A DNA stretch of 64,000 bases from Acholoe squamosa. Lineage: Eukaryota; Annelida; Polychaeta; Phyllodocida; Polynoidae. A model generated the notes under the pieces. The model did no database searches. It worked only from the letters and a program-made list of their open reading frames with translations, and was not told where the DNA came from. Numbering within the stretch: the stretch's first letter is position 1; each line of letters starts with the position of its first letter. The stretch spans positions 45,679,269-45,743,268 of the forward strand of contig OX439041.1 in the NCBI GenBank assembly GCA_949317995.1. The letters are read 5' to 3'. A program made the translations under genes and the position numbers. Of this stretch, positions 55,450-64,000 are shown one piece after another.

Positions 55450-56670
55450 TACACACACTCCTGTCACATCATGAATTTGTGTGCTCTATAGTCAGAGTGG
55501 CTACCTCTTTCTCTCTTTTATTTTTCCTACTAAAATGTAACTAATGTATATAGTCATCTGACCTTTTGGGGCAAAAATAACCATGAAGAAATGGTCACCA
55601 CTGACTCTAGGTTTTATCGGTGTACAGAGAGTACTTGGCAAAATGTCACATCAGCTTTCTACAACATAATCACTTTCTACATCAAGGAATTTCTTTCAGG
55701 CCTAGTAGCCTGTACATTTTATACTTCTGCATTGGATCTTAAAAGCATGATTTGCCACTCAAGCCTGTAGATCAATAAACCTCAAGATGGCATAAGCATG
55801 CACAACCTACATTTACACGATGTTAAACACAGAGGTGGGAATGTACCTACTTGAAGTGGTTTTCTTGGAAACTGTGGAGCATTCAATTTTAAATCCTATA
55901 TGGGCAATTTTCATTTTAGGGGTCTCAACTTTCAGGCAAATCAGATGCATCAAAATAATGTAAAAACAACCTCTTTTTGTTCCCTCATCCTAACAAAAAT
56001 ATCTGAGCTATATTAATCGATTTTTGCATAATGGCTGAATATGACCTGAAAATGACATGAACCATATGATCTAATACATAGGTTATATCATAGTTTTTTT
56101 GTGAGACATTTAATGAAGGTCTTTTAGGTGTAAGATCCAGCAAGTCCATTGTCCACAGCATTTTTTGAGCTATGTATTGCACCATACAAAGCAAGGTAAT
56201 AGGGATAGCTCTTTGAAAATTAAAATGGACAAAGTGTCCATGAATATTTAATTACTGGTGATTTTACAAGTTTACACTAATATTGAAGGAATTATGGCCA
56301 TGTTGCTGGATCTTAGATTGCCCTAAATTTATAGATATGTGTGATAATCATCAAAAATCTAAATAAATGTTTTCAGTCCCATTTTATATATTTTGTCTGT
56401 GTCATCTAACAGCATAATATGATTAACTAAAACAAGTACTGGGGTCTAAACTTGAATGTGTATTGATTCAAGGTAGATCAAACGTGAAATTTGGGGGGTG
56501 TGACATAGTGAAAAGTCCAAATTTTAGTGATTTTTTAAGGATAAAACCACTAAAAATCATTCAAATCTGTAAATTAAAAAAAGCATTTGTAGATCTCGAT
56601 GTCTACTGTACACCTATGACTTCTGAATTGATTAATTTCAGCAAAACACAGGAAAACACAATGCCTAATA
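55450..56670. other. stretch without a recognisable gene
   Basis: AT-rich, no exon-like segment or element ends seen. It immediately precedes the LTR retrotransposon. Confidence 0.4.
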
Positions 56671-56683
56671 AGGGTTTGTAGCA

Positions 56684-57186
56684 TGTAGAAAAGAGTATTC
56701 CTGATATCTAACGGCATGTGGTATCAGCAGTGAGCAGCTTAGAGTGGATACTCCCCCTGGTAGATGCAACTCTAACTAGAATAATTGGCATAGGCCATTG
56801 ATATTACTGTGTAGAGGTACACTTTACTAAACCATAGGAGTTGGGTACCGTCTGACGTGGCGGGTGAGTCGAGTCGTCGGACGTTCCTCAGGTTCCGGAT
56901 AGGTGGCAGCACCGATCCGGGTCTGTGGGGACATCTGACGACGAACACCTGGGTCCGTATATAAAGCCCAGGGCTCAGCCGCTACGTCAGAGGCCCTTCT
57001 GGCCTCCACACCATGTAAACCACTGTCTTTTAATATTAGCTGCCTCTTTGATATCATCCGGCAGCCGTGAGTGTGCATTAAGTAATAAACCTAACCGTTG
57101 GCATACACTTGGAATACTGTCTTACTCTTTCTTTCCGAACCGTAAGACCCGAACCCCCCAGGTCCGTAAGGCCACAAACCCTTACA
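56684..57186 (+). repeat. 5' LTR (left edge approximate)
   Basis: A TATATAA motif near 56957 and AATAAA near 57082 stand about 125 bp apart, as promoter and poly(A) signal in U3/R. The sequence ends in ACA directly before the primer-binding site. The middle is GC-richer than the flank. The start cannot be fixed without the 3' LTR. Confidence 0.65.
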
Positions 57187-57187
57187 C

Positions 57188-57202
57188 TGGTGCCGTGACC
57201 AG
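57188..57202 (+). other. LTR element primer-binding site
   Basis: TGGTGCCGTGACC begins one or two bases after the LTR end. TGG pairs with the CCA tail of a tRNA, and the complement ends GGCACCA. The tRNA species is not assigned. Confidence 0.7.
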
Positions 57203-57211
57203 TTAATTCTG

Positions 57212-60109
57212 GTGTATAGCCCGGACGTTATAACGTCCGAACGGCTAGTACATGGGTTAGACACCCTTAGGGAAGCTAACCCAGCAGGGCAATCACTTGC
57301 CCAAGAGAATGGAAATGGATCGCTAATGCTCCAAGCCCATTCGGACTCGCAAGATGCGGAATCAGCATCTTGGAGAGATCCCGGACCCCACTATAATGAT
57401 AGTGAGGAGAATCTGCCAGACTCTGTACGACGCGAACAGTCCATACAGAGACATAGTAACTTAATAGGCCAGCAATCAATTGTTGACGAATTAAGTGATT
57501 CGATGTTCGAAGTCGGTGGTAGTACTAACCCAGAACATCCGGCACCAATGCGAAAAAGGGTAACATTCGGAGAACTACCTTATAGGTTACCCAGGCCCGA
57601 ATTACCAATATTAGATTATAGCGCTATAGATGGCGACTTAACCTATGCGGTACCGGAAGGTGAAGAATTAAAACGACCGGATGTCCTGTTGTTGAATGAA
57701 ACTTATGTAACTTTGAACGAGAATTTAAATACCTTGGTCAAAGCTAAGGATGAAGTATTCCATGAAAAACTTCAGATGGAAGAGGACCTAACTGGCATGC
57801 GAAAGGAATTCGAAGCCAGAAGGAGCGAGTACATGAAAGAACTCGAGAATGAAGAACTAAAACTTCAATCTATGAGAGAATCATTCAATAAAGAATATGA
57901 TAATAGGCACATTCGTATCCAAACATACATAGATACGAACGACCAACTAAACCTTGATAAGACAAAATTCGAATCCGAAATTCGCCATTATCAGGATGAG
58001 TTGGATAAATTGAAACTTCAGTGCAGTAAACAAGCTGAAGACAATGAAACCATCCGGGTAGGCATCATAGCTTACAACAAACAACTGGAGGAGGATAGAC
58101 AGAAACTCACAAACGAGCTTCAGGAATTGCAGGCTACTGCAATAACTCTAGATAAATATGTAGAAGCAGCCCAGTTAACTATAGGTAATATAGATCCAGC
58201 TGTGGTATCTACAATGTTGGGAAAGACATCTAAAGATGCAACCCCAATTAGATACAGCCCATTCGTTGATGATGGGGCTGACAAGAATGTGGTATCCGGA
58301 ATCTATAAGAAACCGGATAATGCTGCAGTAAATGGAACCGCATCTAAACCAGTAATTCCAATGCTGGATACGATAGGTCCGGCACCACCCATACCAGATT
58401 TGAGTCACAAAATCAAAGCGACTCACGATGGTGCTACATGGAATACTAACAATACACCCGTGGCACAACCAAGAGCACCCGGACCAATGAGGCATATGTT
58501 GACACCACCTTCATATTTCCCCCAACCCGGCCACAGTACACCAGCAGTACCAAGATTACCGAATCCAACCCCAGGTTCTGGTAATGGTCCTACTGATGGA
58601 CGTTTTCCGAGACCAAATCCGCCACAAAACAATATTAATGGCGGTACGTTTCAACCGAGAACATCGTCCTATGGATATAGAAATAATTATAATCCATCGG
58701 GAAGTGGCAATTATCAGAATGGTAATAGCTATAATCAGGGATGGAATCAAAATGATTCTTACCCTAGATACGCTTCTTCTGGAAACACCGGTCACAATAG
58801 TGGATGCCCTGGTGGTTCATCTGGAAGCTATAATAATAATGGTCCACCAGGAGGAAACCCTCCAGGCGGCCCAGGAGGATCCGGATCCGGAGGATCAGGA
58901 TCAGGAGGAGATGGCAGGAAACCTAACAGGAGAACTTCTATGCCTGCAGGGATGCAAACCATCTTTGATAGAAGCCAATGTATACAAAACCTTGGCATTG
59001 ACTGCTACCGAAAGGGAGCGGACGGCATGGAAGTCATGAACTGGAGCATGCGAGAAGCAGATAGACTACGCGGATGTAATAATCCGGCACGTAGGCAGGC
59101 ACGGATACCCCCTCCATATGATTCTAATGATCCATGGAAGGACAGGTACCAAGCTTTTGTCGACGAAGTCAATTGTAGTGGATGGACAAAAGAAGAAGCT
59201 CTGCCATATTTGATTTGTTGGTTAAATAAAGGCGGAAAAGTAGCTCTCAACCAATGGAGAGCAGCTTACGGAATATACGGTACCTATGATCAATTGGTCG
59301 AATGTGCCGCATACCTATTCGGATCAATCGTTAGAGAAGATCCGTGGGTAAGCTTTAAGAAGAGAACACAAAAACCTAAAGAATCACACAAAGTCTTTGG
59401 TTTGGAGCTACAGGACTTGCTTTCGAAAGCACGTCCAAATTGGGCTCATGACGATGATTGTTATCTACAAGAATTGTTCATACAATTCTATAGTGGATTA
59501 CGAGATCCGGATCATAAGCAAGTGGTGTGGGACTCCTGGAAAGATGACACTTCATTCAGTGATCTGTTCATAGCAATTGATGGACATGACATGAAGAAAC
59601 GTTTGGTAGGTCTTGGACCTAATCCAGTAAGAGCAGCTCCTTTCCAATACGGGGGTACACCTGCTCCAGTATATGATACTTCCCAATTAGCTCCGGTTGA
59701 ATCGAATGAAGTTAATGAGGAAGATGAATATGTCTCCGATGAAAACGGAGAATATATTGGTTCAGTCCATGTGGCTGGAAAGTATTACCGACAAAAGCGG
59801 TATAGGAAAGTACATTCGAGAGGGAGAGGAGGATCTGTTGCTGGTAAAACAGCTTCCGGATCAACTCAACATGGCAGTGTAGCCTCTACGGCGAACTCAA
59901 CTGTAGCAGCCACTGTTGCTCCGACTAACATGATGGAAACATTAATAGCCGGATTAACAGAAGCTCTAAGGAGACCAAGAGTTGATAAATCTCAAAGGAG
60001 ATGTTTCAGATGTCAGAAACTGGGGCATTTTGCTCCCGAATGTATGGCTGAAAAGCCTGTTCCACGTAAACAGGAGAGTGTCTCTGGGATAAGTACAGAG
60101 GAAAACTAG
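57212..60109 (+). CDS. gag: gag-like region of the LTR element
   Basis: A very long open region (over 900 codons). In order it shows: an acidic N-terminal part; a Glu/Lys-rich coiled coil at roughly residues 160-310; a Pro/Asn/Gly-rich low-complexity stretch at about 430-580 with GSGGSGSGG-type repeats; a capsid-like helical region at about 610-820 with tryptophan-rich segments (NCSGWTKEEALPYLICWL); and a CCHC zinc knuckle near 935-950 (CFRCQKLGHFAPEC). The capsid-plus-knuckle tail is standard for Ty3/gypsy Gag, which forms particles in the cytoplasm; the long coiled-coil and glycine-rich N-terminal half is unusual. No ATG stands near the primer site; the first in-frame one is about 110 nt in. 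Confidence 0.8.
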   Translation: MYSPDVITSERLVHGLDTLREANPAGQSLAQENGNGSLMLQAHSDSQDAESASWRDPGPHYNDSEENLPDSVRREQSIQRHSNLIGQQSIVDELSDSMFEVGGSTNPEHPAPMRKRVTFGELPYRLPRPELPILDYSAIDGDLTYAVPEGEELKRPDVLLLNETYVTLNENLNTLVKAKDEVFHEKLQMEEDLTGMRKEFEARRSEYMKELENEELKLQSMRESFNKEYDNRHIRIQTYIDTNDQLNLDKTKFESEIRHYQDELDKLKLQCSKQAEDNETIRVGIIAYNKQLEEDRQKLTNELQELQATAITLDKYVEAAQLTIGNIDPAVVSTMLGKTSKDATPIRYSPFVDDGADKNVVSGIYKKPDNAAVNGTASKPVIPMLDTIGPAPPIPDLSHKIKATHDGATWNTNNTPVAQPRAPGPMRHMLTPPSYFPQPGHSTPAVPRLPNPTPGSGNGPTDGRFPRPNPPQNNINGGTFQPRTSSYGYRNNYNPSGSGNYQNGNSYNQGWNQNDSYPRYASSGNTGHNSGCPGGSSGSYNNNGPPGGNPPGGPGGSGSGGSGSGGDGRKPNRRTSMPAGMQTIFDRSQCIQNLGIDCYRKGADGMEVMNWSMREADRLRGCNNPARRQARIPPPYDSNDPWKDRYQAFVDEVNCSGWTKEEALPYLICWLNKGGKVALNQWRAAYGIYGTYDQLVECAAYLFGSIVREDPWVSFKKRTQKPKESHKVFGLELQDLLSKARPNWAHDDDCYLQELFIQFYSGLRDPDHKQVVWDSWKDDTSFSDLFIAIDGHDMKKRLVGLGPNPVRAAPFQYGGTPAPVYDTSQLAPVESNEVNEEDEYVSDENGEYIGSVHVAGKYYRQKRYRKVHSRGRGGSVAGKTASGSTQHGSVASTANSTVAATVAPTNMMETLIAGLTEALRRPRVDKSQRRCFRCQKLGHFAPECMAEKPVPRKQESVSGISTEEN

Positions 60110-60399
60110 AAAGGGATCTCCCGAGGGGCAAAGAAGGGGATCCCAGTGACAAATCTTGCCATAATATCACCATCCGTGACGATAGTTCGCATTTAGTAAC
60201 AAGATCGCCTAACACCGAGGTGGTTGTAGACACCCGGAAGGTTAGGGAAGCTGATATAACAGGTGCCACGGGCGCACTGGGGAAACCCAATATCAGTAAC
60301 GAGGCAGGCGGCTATGAATTAGCCAAGGTCTGTGGTGCCCACCTGCCCCCGGGTCATCCTTGTCTTGAATTCTTGAAAAGATGTGGATCGACTCCTGGT

Positions 60400-60835
60400 G
60401 TGAAAAATGATGTTCCGATTGTCACGGACATACCCTCTGTTCTAAACGGAAGGCGGTGGTATGTTTGCCTCACTGTTAACGGAAGATCTGCCGAATTCCT
60501 TGTGGATACGGGAGCTAGCCACTCTTGTATCTCCAGGGGGTTCTACGATCTTATACCGGATGAACATGAGACTCTCAAATCGGGAGGAAGTGCTCAGACG
60601 GCCGACGGCAGTACCTTGCAAACGTATGGTAGAACTTGTGTGAAACTACAGTTGGATGGTATCCATGACTATGTCATGAGCACCACCGTTGCGGATATAG
60701 CAGATGAGGGTATACTCGGGTTGGATTTCGCATCCCTGTATGGTGCCATGTTAGAACCCCAAACAGGAGTGTTGAGTGTGAGATACCCGTATCCCGTGAA
60801 AGTTAGATGTGTACTGAGACAAGTGCTGTGATGTG
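60400..60835 (+). CDS. pro: aspartic protease region of the LTR element
   Basis: Carries the retropepsin signature FLVDTGASHSCIS and a downstream hydrophobic flap-like and ILGLDF motif (about 60715). It lies in a different frame from gag; Ty3/gypsy elements commonly reach pol by ribosomal frameshift or read-through. The enzyme would cut the polyprotein in the particle. Limits are approximate. Confidence 0.75.
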
Positions 60836-61199
60836 CTTGTAAGAAGTGATCCTGCAATGCGTAATAAGCCTGCAGTGATAGAACCGGATGTAGTTACGTT
60901 ATCAAGTATCGGATTAAATTCTGTAGACACGATAGTAGCGAATGCATCCTGGTCGGTAGTACCTGTCTCCAATACTGGAAACACTACTATCTACTTGAAA
61001 AAGGGACAAGTTTTTGGAAATGTGACCCTTTCGGAAACTGTCACGGATAGTAAGCTAAGCTTACAGAAGGTAACAGGGGATGATGAAATTTCGGAAGACT
61101 TACTTAAGTTGTATGAAGAAACTTCATTAGAGGATCCGGAACACCGGAAAGAGTTCTATGATATGCTCTGTCAGTATCATACTGCCTTTGCCAAACCTG

Positions 61200-62470
61200 G
61201 TGAAAAACTAGGTACAACAAATAAGGTATTACATAAAATAGATACTGGAGATGCCGAACCCTTTAAGATACCGTATAGACGGTTACCCTTAGCAAAAAAG
61301 AGAGTAGCTGAGGATGAAATAAATAAGATGTTGGAACAGGATGTAATAGTCCCTTCCAATAGTCCATGGAGTAGTCCTGTGTGTATGGTAACAAAAAAAG
61401 ACGGTACTATCCGTTTCTGCATAGACTACAGGAAGTTGAATGGAATAACGAAAAAGAATTCGTATCCATTACCGAGAATAGATGAAACCATTGACTCCTT
61501 AGGGGGAAACAGCTGGTTTTGTACCCTAGACTTGCAATCAGGCTACTGGCAAGTGGGAATGAACCCTCCAGATATGGAGAAAACTGCATTTTCGAGTCAT
61601 ATTGGATTATTCCAATATAATGTAATGCCGTTTGGACTGTGCAATGCACCTGCAACATTTGAAGCAATGATGGAAACAATTCTAAGTGATTTATTGTGGA
61701 AAAGATGTCTTGTATATCTAGACGATGTCATTGTCTTCGGAAAAACATTCGAAGAATGTTCTAATAACCTGAAAATGGTACTAGAACGTATTATTTCTAA
61801 TGGTCTCAAATTGAAACCTAAGAAATGCCACATGTTTAGAAAGTCCATAAATTATTTGGGCCGCATCATCAGTGATGAAGGAATAAAGGCTGATCCGGGA
61901 AAAATCGAATCAGTTACGAATTGGAATAGACCTAAAACACCCAAGGAAGTGAGGTCCTTTTTAGGATTCTGTTCCTATTACAGGGAATTTATTCCGAATT
62001 ATTCTAGAGTCAGTTACCCATTACAAGCAATAGCTAACTGGACTCCAGGAAGTACCAAGGAAAAATTTCCTTGGACACATGAACAGGAAAACGCTTTTCA
62101 AAAGCTAAAAGACCTGTTCACGAGTACTCCCGTATTGCAATATCCGAATGAAACGGATCATTTCATACTGGATACTGATGCTAGTAATGATAGCATTGGT
62201 GCAGCTCTCTCGCAAGTCCAAAATGGGAGAGAAGTACCAATTGCCTTTGCCAGCAACACACTGAGCAAGACTCAGCGCAATTACTGCACAACCAAAAGAG
62301 AGTTGTTAGCAGTAGTCGTATATACCAAGAAGTTCAAACATTTTCTATGGGGAACGAACTTTACTTTGCGTACGGATCATTCCTCTTTAAGGTGGCTACT
62401 GAACTTCCGAGATGCTGAAGGCATGTTAGGCCGATGGCTAGCCCATTTATCCGAATATGGGCTTGAACAT
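61200..62470 (+). CDS. pol: reverse transcriptase and RNase H regions of the LTR element
   Basis: The reverse transcriptase shows the family blocks in order: DVIVPSNSPWSSPVCMV, KDGTIRFCIDYRKLN, FCTLDLQSGYWQV, MPFGLCNAPATFE and the catalytic YLDDVIVF. FLGFCSYYREFIPNYS marks the connection, then RNase H with ILDTDASNDSIGAALSQ, TKRELLAVV and TDHSSLRWLL. All catalytic landmarks are of the Ty3/gypsy type. Confidence 0.9.
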
Positions 62471-62779
62471 CAACAGATTTAGCATAGACCCGGAGTTAAG
62501 CATTTAAATGCTGATGCTTTGTCTCGAATACCAATCCGGAAATGTGATAATCCGGATTGTACTGATTGTGGAGCTCATAGGGCAGTGTTAGCAGGGATTC
62601 GAAGACCATTCGTACCCCTAGTTGCCAGTATACTGGATTGGTCTATGGATCACATACGACATTTCCAGGAAGCTGACTCGATAACTGCGCAGCTACTGCA
62701 ATTAGTACCAAAGGGTATACGTCCAGTTAGACCAGAGGTCTCTCTGGAAAATCGAGAAATGAGAAGGTTTCTTGCTCAA

Positions 62780-63930
62780 TGGACCAAGCTTGAAGTCCGG
62801 AAAGGCGTGTTATACCGTTGGAAGCCATGTAATAATGGTGATAGAATCATGCAAGTGGTGATACCACATGCCATGAGACATGACATTATGTACTTCTGTC
62901 ATGGACATCGGACCAGTGGTCATTTCGGAAGGAAACGCTCGCTAGCACGACTTTCCAAGAAATACTATTGGCCTGGCATGACACGGGACTTGCAAAGATG
63001 GGTAACCACCTGTCCGGATTGTTGTAAAAACAAACCCGGACCCGGGATGGGCAAACTTCCCCTATCCCAAGAACTTTTCGGAGTTAGATTCGCAAGAGTC
63101 GGGGTAGATATTATTAGTGGATTTAATACAACCGCTAATGATAATACCTGTATGATGGTAGTGTGTGATTATTATACGAAATACACTAAAGTATTTCCAC
63201 TACCGGACCACAAAGCAATTACTTGTGCCGAAGCTTTTGTAAAAGGTTGGGTACTGAGCTTCGGTGTACCATTAATGTTACACAGTGACCAAGGCAGAGA
63301 ATTCGAATCAAATCTCTGGCAGGGTATGTGCGAATACTTAGCTATTTGCAAGACTAGAACCAATCCGTATAGGCCACAAAGCGACGGATTGGTGGAAAGG
63401 TTCAATAGAACCCTCATCCAAGTCCTAAAGTCACTCGTTAATGAACATATGGATGACTGGGATGAGCAATGTCATTTTGTGACACATGCTTATAATAGTA
63501 CGGTACATTCAAGTACAAATTGTTCTCCGAACCTTTTAGTATTCGGAGAGGATTTGATAATGCCTGCCGACCTAGTTTTTGGAGTCGTAGGAATGGACCC
63601 TGAACTACCTTGCCATGTAGTTTTTGTGGAATGTTTAAGAGACAGATTTAGAAAAGCATATGAGTCTGTCCGAATTGATTTGGAGAAAAGTGCAAAATGG
63701 CAGAAAGTAGGATACGATACCGATCTAAAGCATCGGAAATTCCAATCCGGAGACAGAGTCCTCAGATTACATGAACCGCTTAGACACATAAAATTAGCGT
63801 CTAATTGGGACGGTCCCTTTACTATAACACAAGTTATCAGTGATTGTACCGTAATTATTAAATCTGACCTTGGTCGACTTTATAAGTCAAATGTGGCTAG
63901 ATTAAGGAAATGGTCTGGGAGGGAGACCTC
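62780..63930 (+). CDS. int: integrase region of the LTR element
   Basis: An HHCC zinc domain is visible around 62870-63030 (GHFGRKRSLARL, CPDCC). The DDE core follows with GVDII, LHSDQGREFES and RPQSDGLVERFNRTL. A C-terminal GPY/F-like module (NWDGPFTITQV) is at about 63800. Integrase inserts the cDNA; the GPY/F module is typical of many Ty3/gypsy lineages. Confidence 0.85.
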
Positions 63931-64000
63931 CACAGAAATGTATGGTGAAGGTTCCGGAAAGATCCTGAACCAGAATCGCATAATAGACCAGGTAGAGAAC

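Larger units (their letters stand above)
56684..64000 (+). mobile_element. Ty3/gypsy-type LTR retrotransposon, 3' part outside the window
   Basis: Order of parts: 5' LTR, primer-binding site, gag, protease, reverse transcriptase, RNase H, integrase. This protease-RT-RNaseH-integrase order is that of the Ty3/gypsy group (Metaviridae), not of Ty1/copia. The left boundary is approximate (a TGT between about 56677 and 56808), since no second LTR is in view. Long open frames point to a young insertion. The visible part looks nearly whole, with roughly one break; I treat it as a fossil copy. No envelope gene can be judged because the 3' end is missing. Confidence 0.85.

Overview
The window looks like nuclear DNA from an animal, most likely a marine invertebrate. 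Signs are spliced coding exons with metazoan-type splice sites, abundant small terminal-inverted-repeat transposons, (CT)n, (GT)n and (AT)n microsatellites, many tRNA-like sequences, a Ty3/gypsy-type LTR retrotransposon, and frequent TAGGCCTA octamers as seen in several deuterostomes. The species is not fixed by the sequence; an echinoderm or another marine deuterostome is only a guess.

Host gene. The most important coding content is a chain of short plus-strand segments between about 9.2 and 47.3 kb. Each lies between AG and GT (once GC) and is open in one frame. They read like one multi-exon gene: an ATG exon at 9191, exons at 12127, 14357, 17258, 19660, 20896, 21291, 22957, 26475, 43721, 44133, 44397, 45140 and 46093, and a last exon at 47137 ending in a stop, with AATAAA about 75 nt later. 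Splice phases agree at nearly all junctions, and four exons are multiples of three with identical phase. I do not recognise the protein, and at least two exons around 14.5-19.6 kb were not found. The 3' half (from 19.7 kb) is better supported than the 5' half.

Repeats. Most of the rest is repeat DNA. There are at least six families of short non-autonomous DNA transposons with visible inverted ends, several present twice. A nested insertion at 28.1-31.2 kb has an element cut by a 2.17 kb TAAACAC-rich element, which is itself cut by a 294 bp relative and a 252 bp ATGTCACATG-rich insert; the uninterrupted site is at about 2.55 kb. Tandem arrays lie at 15.5-17.1 kb (83 bp and about 106 bp units), 22.2 kb (58 bp), 24.0 kb (21 bp), 29.6 kb (about 60 bp), 50.0-50.7 kb (two head-to-head arrays) and 52.3-52.8 kb (80 bp, GC-rich, with a tRNA-like insert). 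Long snap-back repeats lie at 24.4/25.1 kb and 46.5/46.7 kb, both in introns of the gene.

Right end. From about 56.7 kb to the edge lies a young Ty3/gypsy-type LTR element: 5' LTR with TATA and AATAAA, primer-binding site, a long gag, protease, reverse transcriptase/RNase H and integrase with a GPY/F-like tail. Its 3' end is outside the window. Stretches such as 4.1-7.2, 12.2-13.4, 31.2-33.4, 36-38.4 and 55.5-56.6 kb show no gene or clear element.
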